From NCBI RefSeq assembly GCF_021545335.1, contig NZ_CP089312.1:3844001-3908000 (forward strand): a DNA stretch of 64,000 bases, in the 5' to 3' direction. The notes under the pieces were generated by a model. That model worked only from the letters and a program-made list of their open reading frames with translations, searched no databases and had not been told where the DNA came from. Below, one piece after another: positions 26,414 to 34,990 of the stretch; position 1 is the first letter of the stretch; each line of letters opens with the position of its first letter. The DNA comes from Streptomyces sp. GQFP. Its GTDB lineage: Bacteria; Actinomycetota; Actinomycetes; Streptomycetales; Streptomycetaceae. Position numbers and translations under genes: made by a program.

Positions 26414-27211
26414 TCAGGCCGCGTACGCACCGATCAGCAGCCCGACGAACGCGCCCGAGATCAGGAACGGGCCGAAGGGGATGGATGTCCTGCGGCCGGC
26501 CCGTCGAGCGACGACGAGGCCGAGCCCGTACAGGCCGCCGAACAGGAACCCCGCAAGGGTGCCGAGCACGACACTCCCCCAGCCGTACCAGCCCAGGACG
26601 GCCCCGAGCCCCAGAGCGAGTTTCACATCGCCGAAGCCCATGCCGTTGGGGCTGATGAGGAAGAGCACGAAGTACGCGCCCCCGAGCACCAGCGCCCCGA
26701 GGAGGGAGGTGAGCCAGTCGCCCGCGTGTTCGGGCAGCAGCGCGGCCACGCCCAGCAGGACGAGGGTGGCGCCGGCCAGCGGAAGGGTCAGCAGGTCGGG
26801 GAGCCGCTGCACCCGGAAGTCCACGACCGCCAGCAGCACCCCGACGGGCGCGAGCAGCAGCCAGGCCCCCAGTTCGGGCCGCGTACCGGTCGCGGCGGCG
26901 AGGGCGGCACAGACGAGCGCGGTGACGAGGGCGAGGAGGGGGGTGCTGGGGCCGTACGCGGCGCTCTTGTCGTACGAGGGTGCTGTCGTGTCCGCCGCGA
27001 GGTGCCCGGCGTCCCGGGTGGGCTCGCCTCCGGCGCAGACCGCGCAGCGCGCCCGGCCCAGCCAGCCACCCAGGGAGTGCCCTTGCGGACAGCTGTCCTG
27101 CCAGGGCTCCTCGGGCGGGACGGAGAACCGGTAGGCGGCGCGGGGTACGAGGGTCCCGGCCGCCGCGCCCCACAGCGCGGCGACCACGACGAGCAGCTGG
27201 TCGATGCTCAT
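26414..27211 (-). CDS. A24-type prepilin peptidase (TadV-like)
   Basis: Membrane aspartic protease that removes leader peptides from Flp pilin and TadE-type pseudopilins; 265 aa. The two catalytic Asp are in VDFRVQRLPD and NGMGFGDVKLALG (GxGD motif). About seven hydrophobic segments are present. The N-terminal part has a CxxxH...CAVC cysteine cluster like that of bifunctional prepilin peptidases, though the methylase domain itself is short. The gene follows the LysM/BTAD gene by 25 bases; the main tad operon lies 18 kb upstream in the same direction. Confidence 0.88.
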   Translation of the reverse strand: MSIDQLLVVVAALWGAAAGTLVPRAAYRFSVPPEEPWQDSCPQGHSLGGWLGRARCAVCAGGEPTRDAGHLAADTTAPSYDKSAAYGPSTPLLALVTALVCAALAAATGTRPELGAWLLLAPVGVLLAVVDFRVQRLPDLLTLPLAGATLVLLGVAALLPEHAGDWLTSLLGALVLGGAYFVLFLISPNGMGFGDVKLALGLGAVLGWYGWGSVVLGTLAGFLFGGLYGLGLVVARRAGRRTSIPFGPFLISGAFVGLLIGAYAA

Positions 27212-27236
27212 CCCGCAGCTCTCATTCCCACAGCTC

Positions 27237-30200
27237 TCATCCCACTGCCGCTGTGCCGTCGCGCCACGTCGGCAGCAGTTCGTCGAGGAGGGCCTCGGTG
27301 CGCGGCGGCAGGCCGCGGGCGCCGCTGCGGCGGATCAGGTCGGCGGCGAGTTGCTGGAGCTTGTCCGTGTCGCCGGTGGAGTGGGTGGCGCGCAGGAGTT
27401 CGTGCCACAGGCGCTCGTCGCCGGGGGCGGAGTTGAGCGCGGCGTTGAGCGCCTCGATGGCCCGCTCGGCGCGGTTCTTCACGAGGTGGAACTCGGAGAG
27501 CGCGAGCCCGATGTCCGCGACCAGGAGCGGGAGTTGGGCGTCGATGATCTCGTGCGTGAGCCAGCCGTAGCGGCCCTCGGGACGGTCGGCGAGCAGCGGT
27601 CCGCGCACCAGCGCGAGCGCGTCGGTGAGCAGCCGTCCGCGGACGACCCGGCTGTCGACACCCCTGCCCTGCGTGGCCTCGTGGTAGAGGGAGCGCAGTA
27701 CGTCGAGGTCGGACACGACCGACTGGGCGAGCGTGAGCCGCCCGTTGGCGTCGGTGGCGAGGCGGGGGGTGCCGTCGGGGTCGGTGCCGAGCCAGACGCG
27801 GAGCCGTTCGAGGAGGGCCTCGCGTACGTCGTCGGTGACGCCGCGCGGCCAGAGCGCGGAGGCGAGCACGCGCGGGTGCACGCCCTCGCGGTGCAGCAAC
27901 AGCAGGGCGAGCGCCTCGTGTTGGAGCGGGCTGCGCTCCCCGTCCGGGGTGTCGAGGCCGATGATCTCGTACGGGCCCACGAGCCGCGCGTACACCGCCG
28001 GCCGCCCCTGCTCGCTGATGTCGACGAGGAAGGGGGGCGTGGTCGCCGGTCCGTCCGGAGTGCGCTCGGGGTCGGCGTCGACGAACAGCTCGACGATCGC
28101 GCGCTGTTGGGCGACAGGGAGTGTCTGGGCGTCGAGTTCGAGCCCGAGGAGCGGCGCGAGGAGCTTGCCCTCGCTGGTGATCTCCATCTCCCAGGCGGCG
28201 CCGGGCAGATCGCCGCTGTCGGTGCCGACGAGGTATCCGATGCCCAACCGGCTTGCGTCGGCGGCGAGTTCGGCGAGCTTGACGGCGTCGTCGGCGGAGG
28301 GTGAGGCGGCGAGGAGGACGAGGTGCGGGGCCCAACGGGTGTGCTGGGCAGGCCCGGTGCGTCCGGTGAGTACGGAGTCGTGGCCGGCCGCGCCCAACGC
28401 ACCGCGCCGCTGGCGGGTCTCGGCCTCCATGGTCTCCACCAGGGCCTCGATGTCGTCGAGGTGGCGCAGCCGGTTGGGGGCGAGGGGGGTGAGGTCCTGG
28501 CCGAAGCCGACGAGGGTGATGGTCATGCGGTCGGACCACCCGTTGGTGGCCAACTCGGCTGCTACGGAGGCGAATACGGCTGCCCGGTCGGACTCGCTGC
28601 CACTGAGCGAGACGATGCCGGGCACCGACTCCAGGTTGAGCAGCAGCCGCGAGTCGTCCATCGTCCCGAGGCTGACGAGCCCCGGGTAGGGAGCGGCGGT
28701 GTCGACATCCTCGTACCGCTCGGCGTCGGTCCGGGACAGCAGCCAGAAGGTCTGGTCCTGGCCGAGCTGCCAGGGGGCCGGCGGCTTCCCGGCGGGCTGC
28801 GCGAGTTGCAGATGCAGGTCACCGTTGCTGAGCCAGGCGGCGTAGACGGTGGGGAGGGGGCGGGACTCGCCGGCGAGGGAGGCGGCGAGGCCGCGCAGGG
28901 AGCGGTCGAGCAGGCGTACGCCTTCGGGGTCGGCGCCGATGAGGAGGGCGTCCTGGGCGTCGGCGGCGGCGCCGGTCGGCGTGGGCGGCTCCATACCGCG
29001 CCGCCCGCCGACCGCACCGAGCGCGGACTGCCACAGGGCCTGGCGGCGCCGGCGGCCGAGGGCGCCGAGAAGACCGGCGGCGAGGAGCGGGGCGCCGAGG
29101 AGGGCTTCGGGGAGGCCGAAGGAGAAACCGGCGTCGGAGGCGGACTCGGAGGCGGTTTCGGTGGCGGTGGCCGCGTGCTGCTCGTGGTGCACGGCGGGGG
29201 TGGTGGTGGGGGTCTGCTGCTTGGGGACGCTGATGCGGGTGGTGCTGTTGTCGAGGGAGGCGGTGCCGCCGCCGGTGCCCTGGGCGTGGTCGCCGGTCTG
29301 GGCGTACGTGTTGATCTGCTGCTGCACCTGCGCGGAGACGGCGGGGCCGGCGTCAGGGGCGGCGGCGGTGCTGGACATGTCCACGAGGTCGCCGCCGCGG
29401 GCGTCGCCGGGCATCTGCATGATCCAGCCGGGCCGGATGAGGCTGGCCTCGGAGAGGCGTGAACCGTCGGGCTGCACGCGGTCCTTGTTGAGCTGGTAGA
29501 TCTCGCCGTACCGGCGTCCGTCGCCGAGGTGCCGTTCGGCTATCTCCCAGAGGGAGTCGTGGTGACGCCCCTCGGGAGGCTGGATCCGGTAGTACTTCGT
29601 GTTCTCGGACTTGACCGACGGGCCCCCGACCTCGGCGTGACTGGCGGCGTCGGCGGCCTGTTGGCCGATCGCGGCGGCGGTACCGGCCGCCTGCTCCTGC
29701 TGCTGCGCGAAGATCCCGCTCAGTGAACCGCCCGGCGTGGCCTGGGCGGAGGCGACAGTGCCCCGCTGGTTGCCGTCGTAGCTGTTCCCGAGCTGCGAGA
29801 GCCCGGGTGTGAGGGACGCGGCGGTGGCTCCGACCAGCAGCAGCGCGGCGACGAGCTGCCGCGCGAGCAGCTGGCTGGGCCCGGCCCCGGGCACCCGGCC
29901 CGGCATGCCGACGCCGGACAGCGCGGCCTTGATCTCGACGAGGACGCACGCGGTGAACTGCGCCCAGGCGATCCACACGATGACCCCGAGCACACCGAGG
30001 AAGGTGTTGACCGTGATCTCTTCCTGCAGCCAGTCCAGGGAGGGCGTGCCGCCCGGGAAGGGCCAGCCGATGGTCACGGCGAGCGCGTAGGGCACCCCGA
30101 CGAGCAGAACGACGAGGGCGACGAACGCGAGAAACGCCTTGACGAAGTCACCGAAGCTGCGGCGCCGACGGGGCAGAGGCTGCGGAGTCCGGTTCCGGGG

Positions 30201-30278
30201 AGTCCCGGTTCCCGACGAGCCTCCCGTCGGGCTGCCCGTCGGATTTCCCGTCCGGCTTGAAGTGCTGCGTCGCGGCAT
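27237..30278 (-). CDS. Membrane-anchored LysM and bacterial transcriptional activator (BTAD) domain protein
   Basis: A 1013-aa protein. A basic Pro/Arg-rich N-terminus is followed by three hydrophobic segments (roughly 45-75, 90-115, 140-160). A LysM-like module follows at about 230-295 (YYRIQPPEGRHHDSLWEIAE...IRPGWIMQMP). A Thr-rich linker, another membrane segment near 390-415, a long alpha/beta region and a C-terminal BTAD (TPR-like) domain, recognisable from VSDLDVLRSLYHEATQGRGVD to the end, complete it. The winged-helix DNA-binding part of SARP regulators is not evident. Genes of this kind accompany Tad loci in Streptomyces; the function is unknown. Confidence 0.82.
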   Translation of the reverse strand: MPRRSTSSRTGNPTGSPTGGSSGTGTPRNRTPQPLPRRRRSFGDFVKAFLAFVALVVLLVGVPYALAVTIGWPFPGGTPSLDWLQEEITVNTFLGVLGVIVWIAWAQFTACVLVEIKAALSGVGMPGRVPGAGPSQLLARQLVAALLLVGATAASLTPGLSQLGNSYDGNQRGTVASAQATPGGSLSGIFAQQQEQAAGTAAAIGQQAADAASHAEVGGPSVKSENTKYYRIQPPEGRHHDSLWEIAERHLGDGRRYGEIYQLNKDRVQPDGSRLSEASLIRPGWIMQMPGDARGGDLVDMSSTAAAPDAGPAVSAQVQQQINTYAQTGDHAQGTGGGTASLDNSTTRISVPKQQTPTTTPAVHHEQHAATATETASESASDAGFSFGLPEALLGAPLLAAGLLGALGRRRRQALWQSALGAVGGRRGMEPPTPTGAAADAQDALLIGADPEGVRLLDRSLRGLAASLAGESRPLPTVYAAWLSNGDLHLQLAQPAGKPPAPWQLGQDQTFWLLSRTDAERYEDVDTAAPYPGLVSLGTMDDSRLLLNLESVPGIVSLSGSESDRAAVFASVAAELATNGWSDRMTITLVGFGQDLTPLAPNRLRHLDDIEALVETMEAETRQRRGALGAAGHDSVLTGRTGPAQHTRWAPHLVLLAASPSADDAVKLAELAADASRLGIGYLVGTDSGDLPGAAWEMEITSEGKLLAPLLGLELDAQTLPVAQQRAIVELFVDADPERTPDGPATTPPFLVDISEQGRPAVYARLVGPYEIIGLDTPDGERSPLQHEALALLLLHREGVHPRVLASALWPRGVTDDVREALLERLRVWLGTDPDGTPRLATDANGRLTLAQSVVSDLDVLRSLYHEATQGRGVDSRVVRGRLLTDALALVRGPLLADRPEGRYGWLTHEIIDAQLPLLVADIGLALSEFHLVKNRAERAIEALNAALNSAPGDERLWHELLRATHSTGDTDKLQQLAADLIRRSGARGLPPRTEALLDELLPTWRDGTAAVG

Positions 30279-30595
30279 GGCGGGTGTCCTGGGTTTGTGT
30301 CGTGTGGGGTGGGAGAAGGGCGCGGGGGTGTGCTGAGCCTATCGGGATCTTATTTCGGGCGTGGAGGGGCGGTGGGCGAAGTCCGGGTCGAGTCAGGGGC
30401 GGAGTGAGGGGCGGAGTCCGGGTCGAGGGTGACCGCCGGGTCCCGGCGGCGCCCGGCATGCGTACCGTTCGCAACCGCCACGACACACTCCTCACGGTCC
30501 CCACACAATCCCCTGGCGGCACGCAAATGCCCTCTACGCACCGCTGATAGCTTCGTTCTCTGCCGTACACAAGCCAACCCCGGGGGAGATCAACC
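30279..30595. other. Intergenic region, divergent promoters
   Basis: About 315 bases between the LysM/BTAD gene (leftward) and the lipoprotein gene (rightward). A CCGGGGGAGATCAACC ribosome site precedes the GTG at 30596. Nothing else stands out. Confidence 0.5.
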
Positions 30596-31255
30596 GTGGC
30601 CCGCCGCGCCCTGTCCGTCACCGTAGCTACGTTCACCGCGACAGCGGCTCTTCTGGTCAGCGGGTGCGGTGGGGGTGACGGTGACTCGTCGCCGGATGAC
30701 ATCAAGGGGGCGGAGTCGGGGGCGGGTAGCCCTTCGGCTTCCGCTTCGGTGTCGGCGGCTGCGGGGGCGCCGGATGTGAGTGTGCCGTCCGACGTGAAGC
30801 TCGTCTTCGACTTCGATGCGCCCTCCGACGCGAATTCCGCCGCCGCGCTCACCAACGCGGAGAACTACATCCGAGCGCTGATCCACGGCATGGCCCAACA
30901 GGACCCAGAGGACCCTGCGTACAAGTACTACTCCGAGGGGCTTGCGGCCCAGTACGCCAAGTCTCAGATCCAGACCATGGTGAAGGGCGGCTGGACCGTC
31001 AACGGCACCGACGAGTACTACAACGCTGAAGCCACCACGCTGAGCAACAAGAACATCGTCGTCACCTTCTGCCGGAACCAGGCCGAGTTCTACGGAAAAG
31101 AAGTCAAGACGGGCAAGATCCTCCGCACCGAGGAAAGTCTGGCCAGCTACGAGAAGTACACCCTGCTCATGAACCCGCCGTCCGCGTCCTCCAAGACCTG
31201 GAAGGCGATGGTCATCGAGGTCGCGGGCAAGTCGGAGGAGTGCAAGGCCGCATGA
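30596..31255 (+). CDS. Uncharacterised secreted lipoprotein, copy 1 of a duplicated two-gene cassette
   Basis: 219 aa. Lipobox LLVSGCGGG near residue 23, a Ser/Ala-rich linker, then a compact domain (DVKLVFDFDAPSDANSAAAL ... AENYIRALIHGM) ending WKAMVIEVAGKSEEC. The C-terminal half has FYGKEVKTGKILRTEESLAS, shared almost word for word with the copy at 62968. It starts with GTG. Its stop overlaps the next gene's start (ATGA). I do not recognise the domain; the size and the alpha+beta pattern resemble NTF2/SnoaL-like extracytoplasmic domains, which is a guess. Confidence 0.85.
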   Translation: MARRALSVTVATFTATAALLVSGCGGGDGDSSPDDIKGAESGAGSPSASASVSAAAGAPDVSVPSDVKLVFDFDAPSDANSAAALTNAENYIRALIHGMAQQDPEDPAYKYYSEGLAAQYAKSQIQTMVKGGWTVNGTDEYYNAEATTLSNKNIVVTFCRNQAEFYGKEVKTGKILRTEESLASYEKYTLLMNPPSASSKTWKAMVIEVAGKSEECKAA

Positions 31256-31847
31256 GGACGTCTACTCACTCGTTGCGCCTGGGTCCGGTTCTGGCTGCCG
31301 CCCTTGTGCTGTGGACCGGCGGCATCGCGCAGGCCGACCTTCCTGGGGACCACTCAACGCCTCCGCCCTCCAAGGGCGGCGCCAACGGCAAGGAGCTGTA
31401 CGCGTCCGCCAGTTACTCCAACATCAAGGTCACCCAGGTCAGTGGCCCGACCGGCGGCAAGCGCGGTGCCCTCTCGTCGACGAACACCACCTGGACACCA
31501 CCACCGTGCTGGTACGAACCGGGCTTCACGCCCGAGCAGCTCAAGACCTTCTCGGAGACGGTGGGTTCGGGCGACGTCAGTACCCGTATCGGGTGGTACG
31601 GGTCGAGGCTGTGGACGGACTTCTTCCGGGACGGCAAGTCCACGTTCAACTACTACGACGACACTGATGGAACCGCGGGAACGGTCATGGGCTTCGACGA
31701 CTACAACCTGGGCGAGAAGGGTTACTTCTGGCGCGGCGTCGCAGCGGACACCACCGACCCCTTCTCCTGGGACTGCAACCGCATCATGTTCTGGGAGCCC
31801 GCCGGCGTGATCCCCAAGATCGCCCACGCTCCCACCCCCAAGACCCT

Positions 31848-31876
31848 TGAGGGGCCTCGCGTTTTCCGGACAGGTG
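31848..31876 (+). repeat. Terminal inverted repeat of the IS (orfB end)
   Basis: Begins TGAGGGGCCTCGCGTTTTCC and continues GGACAGG. About 21 of the first 27 bases match the other terminus read from 33128. Confidence 0.85.
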
Positions 31877-31890
31877 TCTGACCGTCTGTT

Positions 31891-32754
31891 TCACGCGGTA
31901 ATTCGCAACTTCTCGTATTCGGCGTGGACTTCGCGCGGAGGGCGGTAACCCACTGCCGAGTGGAGGCGTTTGCGATTGTACCAGAATTCGATGTAGCGAG
32001 TGATGTCCTGCCGGGCGGCCTCGCGGGTCAGGTAAGTCACCCTTGATGCACGCTCGTTCTTCAGGGCGCCGAAGAATGATTCGGCCATGGCATTGTCGAA
32101 ACAGATCCCGGTGCGGCCGGAAGATCTGCGGAGTCCGTACCGGTCGAGCGTCTTCCCGAACTCGGCTGACATGTAGTTGCTTCCGCGGTCGGAGTGAAAT
32201 ATCGCGCCGGCCGAGAGGTTCCTGTTGCGTGCCGCGTTGTGGATCGCCCTGGATATCAGTGGGGTTTGGTAGTGGTCGTCCATTGCGTAACCGATGACTT
32301 CCTTCGTGCAGCAGTCGATGACCGTTGCGAGGTACAGCCAGCCTTCCCCGGTCGAGATGTAGGTGATGTCGCCGACGAGTTTTTCGCCGGGCGCATCCGC
32401 GGTGAAGTTGCGCCCGACGAGGTCCGGCACCTGGCCGGCCGCGGCCTTGGTGAGGCTGAACCTCTTCGGCTGCGGCTGGCAGGGCTCAAGGCCCAGCTCG
32501 CGCATGAGCCGGCGGACGAGCTCCAGTCCCGCGGTGACGCCCCAGCGGTGCAGCTGGGCCTGGATGCGCCGGTGTCCGTAGGTGCCGTCGGACATGTCGA
32601 AGGCTTTCTCGACGAGCAGTTTCAATTCTTCGCGCCGCTGGGTCGTCGCGGATTCCGGGCGGGATCGCCAGTCGTAGTAGCCGGATCTAGATACGCCGAG
32701 TCGGCCGCACATGAACTCGACGCTGTATGCGTACTCCTCGGTGTCGAGCCGCAT
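31891..32754 (-). CDS. IS3-family transposase OrfB (DDE integrase core)
   Basis: 287 aa from the internal ATG; normally made as an OrfAB fusion by -1 frameshifting. The catalytic triad is visible: Asp in VGDITYISTGEGWLYLATV, Asp in IFHSDRGSNYMS, and Glu in FDNAMAESFFGALKNE, with exactly 35 residues between the second Asp and the Glu. The N-terminal HTH_21 region is GRLGVSRSGYYDWRSRPES. The upstream frame reads through VLREGSPVASKYEFIDE back to the slippery site. Confidence 0.93.
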   Translation of the reverse strand: MRLDTEEYAYSVEFMCGRLGVSRSGYYDWRSRPESATTQRREELKLLVEKAFDMSDGTYGHRRIQAQLHRWGVTAGLELVRRLMRELGLEPCQPQPKRFSLTKAAAGQVPDLVGRNFTADAPGEKLVGDITYISTGEGWLYLATVIDCCTKEVIGYAMDDHYQTPLISRAIHNAARNRNLSAGAIFHSDRGSNYMSAEFGKTLDRYGLRRSSGRTGICFDNAMAESFFGALKNERASRVTYLTREAARQDITRYIEFWYNRKRLHSAVGYRPPREVHAEYEKLRITA

Positions 32755-32780
32755 CTCGTCGATGAACTCGTACTTGCTTG

Positions 32781-33062
32781 CTACCGGGGATCCTTCGCGA
32801 AGTACGCTGCGGCTTTTTTCAGGAAGGTAACTTCCATCTCCAGCTCGCGGTTGCGTCGTTCGAGTTCCTTCAGGCGCGCCCGCTCGGTTACCGTCAGTTC
32901 GGCGTCGGGAGCCGGTTCCTGCTGCTTCTTGACCCAGCCGCGTAGTGTCTCCGGGTTCAGCTCAAGCTCCCGGGCGACTTCGGAGATCGTCTTGCTTGAC
33001 CTCAACGCGATCTGGACGGCTTCCTCGCGGAACTCCGGCGAGTACTTACTGGGTGGCGCCAC
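32781..33062 (-). CDS. IS3-family transposase OrfA
   Basis: 93 aa with a helix-turn-helix (YSPEFREEAVQIALRSSKT...LRGWVKKQ) and a C-terminal leucine-zipper-like coiled coil (RARLKELERRNRELEMEV). The A6 run on the coding strand (T6 at 32814-32819) near its 3' end is the probable -1 frameshift site giving the OrfAB transposase. Confidence 0.92.
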   Translation of the reverse strand: MAPPSKYSPEFREEAVQIALRSSKTISEVARELELNPETLRGWVKKQQEPAPDAELTVTERARLKELERRNRELEMEVTFLKKAAAYFAKDPR

Positions 33063-33099
33063 TTCTTCCTCGTTTCCTGTTCAGGACAACCCTATTGGG

Positions 33100-33128
33100 T
33101 CCCCGTCCGGAAACTTCGTGGCCCCTCA
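33100..33128 (-). repeat. Terminal inverted repeat of the IS (orfA end)
   Basis: Read on the minus strand from 33128 it begins TGAGGGGCCACGAAGTTTCC, then GGACGGG. It lies ~40 bases upstream of the orfA start and probably overlaps the transposase promoter. Confidence 0.85.
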
Positions 33129-33648
33129 CCTGGCCGAGTACGCCTACGACAAGATCGAGGTCCCCAGCACTGAGATCGAACTGCGGCCGACCGCCAAGTC
33201 CACGGTCAACCTGCCCACTTGGGTCTGGCTGGACAAGGGCACCTTCCAGGAGGTCAAGGTCCGCGCCGAACTCCCCAACACGGGCCTGTGGGCGGAGACG
33301 ACAGCCAAGCCGGTCGCCCTGCACCTGGCCCCGGGCACGACCGACGCCACGACCTACCCGGCCTCGGGCGACTGCACGATCAACGAGGACGGCTCGATCG
33401 GTACGCCGTACGCGGCGGGCAAGGCGTCCGAGACTCCGCCGTGCGGGATCACGTACCTCCGGGCCACCGAAGGCACCCCCTACCAGCTGAAGGCCTCCGT
33501 CACCTGGGAGATCACCTGGCAGGGCAGCGACGGCACGGGCGGCGACCTCCCGAACGGGACGTTCGAGACGACGCAGGAGATCGCGGTCCAGGAGATCCAG
33601 TCGGTCAACCGCTGACGCGGGCCGAGTCCCGGCGGCGGCCTGGGCGGA

Positions 33649-34345
33649 TCAGCCCGCGTCGCCGCCGCCGAACAGATCCTCGGCGTTCGTCGCGCTGACG
33701 GCCCGCTGGGCCCAGATTTCGAGCTGGCCGAGGTCGGAGCAGGCCTCCACTCGGCCACGTACGGACTCCGGCACCGCGATACCGCGCCAGTCGAGGATCC
33801 GGAGGACCATCGATGCGCGTTCCTTCCCGATGCCCTCTCCTCGGCCTTCGTCTCGCCCCTCTTCCCGGACCTTCTCAGCGACCTCGTGGCGGAAGAAGTA
33901 GTTGACCGGCATCATCAGTTCCTTCCAGATCTGCTTGGCCTGGGCATCGCCCAGACATGACTCGACAAACTGCGCGAGCATCCCCGCGCCTTCGGGGTCG
34001 GTGGTCTCCAGCGCTGCCGCCAGCGGTTTCAGTATGCGAGCGGCCGTACCGTGAGCGAGTGCCAGCCGGGCAGGCCCAGACGGATCGGCTGTGCCGCCCA
34101 GCGGGCCGTGGCCCTGCTCTGGGTCAGGACGATCAGCACCGGCTCCCAGCGGTACTTCGCGTACAGGTAGCTGAGGTAGTACGCCCAACTGCCCCGCTTC
34201 CTCTCGTCCTGCTTTCCCTGCGACTCGACGACCAAGAGGTACGTGCCCTCGTCCGTCTCCGCTCTCAGCAACGTGTCCACGCGCCGCTCGATCGGCTCGA
34301 TCTCGGTCAGATCCGGTGCAGGCCTTCATGCGACGAGCCGACCAT
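33649..34345 (-). pseudogene. Decayed nuclease-like (Rpn/PD-(D/E)XK type) protein gene
   Basis: The ATG at 34345 with a strong AAGGAG site opens MVGSSHEGLHRI and then stops. Downstream frames continue TEIEPIERRVDTLLRAETDEGTYLLVVESQGKQDERKRG, stop again after LTVRPLAY, and resume as ILKPLAAALETTDPEGAGML to the end. From memory of intact Streptomyces relatives (about 300 aa) two internal stretches of roughly 30-40 codons are missing, each with a frameshift. The E-x-Q-x-K pattern in VVESQGKQDE is the expected nuclease motif. Confident that it is broken; the family name is less certain. Confidence 0.75.
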
Positions 34346-34385
34346 CCGCTCTCCTTTCCATCTTCCGTTCGGATCGATCAACGAG

Positions 34386-34799
34386 CTAGGCCGCGAGGAG
34401 GTCACCCCACACGTACTTGCCTCGCCGTCCGTCCCTGCTCAGCGGCTGCCAGCCCCACAGGTCGGCACAGGTGCTGACCAGGGCCAGGCCTCGCCCTTCC
34501 TCCAGTTGCGTGAGCTGCGCCAACGCCTCTGCGGAGGGCGGCGGTTGGGGCGGTTCGGGGTCGGCGTCCCATGCTCCGACGCGCAGGAAGCCGTCCCGCA
34601 TGCGCAGGCGCAGGGCGACGGGGCCCTTGGTGTGGCGTACGGCGTTCGAGACCAGCTCCGTCGCGAGGAGTTCGGCGACGTCGGTGAGGCGGATCAGGCC
34701 GTGCATCGTGAGGACGAGGCGGACGGTACGGCGGCAGACGGTGACCGCGCGGAGGTCGTGGGGGATGTGGAGGACGTACTCCCAGTCGGTTTCGGGCAT
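34386..34799 (-). CDS. HATPase_c-type ATP-binding protein (anti-sigma-factor-like kinase)
   Basis: 137 aa from the ATG at 34799 (MPETDWEYVLHIPHDLRAV), preceded by a GGAG site. The N box is LLATELVSNAVRHTKGPVAL and the G box is EGRGLALVSTCADLWGWQP, as in RsbW/SpoIIAB-like single-domain kinases that are abundant in Streptomyces. It is divergent from the XRE regulator gene, a pairing typical of WhiJ-type clusters. The partner sigma or anti-anti-sigma factor is not in the window. Confidence 0.85.
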   Translation of the reverse strand: MPETDWEYVLHIPHDLRAVTVCRRTVRLVLTMHGLIRLTDVAELLATELVSNAVRHTKGPVALRLRMRDGFLRVGAWDADPEPPQPPPSAEALAQLTQLEEGRGLALVSTCADLWGWQPLSRDGRRGKYVWGDLLAA

Positions 34800-34990
34800 G
34801 CGTTGAACTCCGTTGGCGGGGAGGGGAGTTGACAGGGCGGAGCAGCGCGCTTCCAGGGATCCGGTGATTCCGCAGCGTGTGCGTCGCAGCACTGACGGTA
34901 TTTCCTAACTTTAGGAATGTGCAACCCGTTGCCGTACTCTGACCCCCGAACGGGGCATACCCGCGAGGCAGTTGGAACGAGGAGGAACCG

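Larger units (their letters stand above)
31848..33128 (-). mobile_element. IS3-family insertion sequence, 1281 bp, complete
   Basis: Bounded by imperfect terminal inverted repeats starting TGAGGGGCC at both ends and flanked by a 3-base direct repeat CCT (31845-31847 and 33129-33131). It carries orfA and orfB in the typical -1 frame relation with an A6 slippery run, and a D-D(35)-E transposase. Size, termini (TG...CA), target duplication and gene plan all fit the IS3 family. Both reading frames look intact, so it may be active. Confidence 0.95.
31252..33615 (+). pseudogene. Secreted 'WTPPPCWY' protein gene interrupted by an IS3-family element
   Basis: The 5' part (31252-31847) encodes a signal peptide (LGPVLAAALVLWTGGIAQA) and an exported domain with TTWTPPPCWYEPGFTPEQLK. 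The 3' part (33132-33615) resumes exactly after the IS. Removing 31848-33128 plus one copy of the CCT duplication restores one frame of 359 aa reading PTPKT-LAEYAYDKIEVP across the junction. As it stands, translation stops inside the IS after about 210 codons. A paralogue with the same WTPPPCWY motif begins at 63636. Function unknown. Confidence 0.9.

Noticed and set aside
27237..28300. BTAD domain read as a pathway-specific SARP antibiotic regulator
   Set aside because: The domain sits at the end of a membrane protein without the winged-helix part, and no biosynthetic cluster is in the window.
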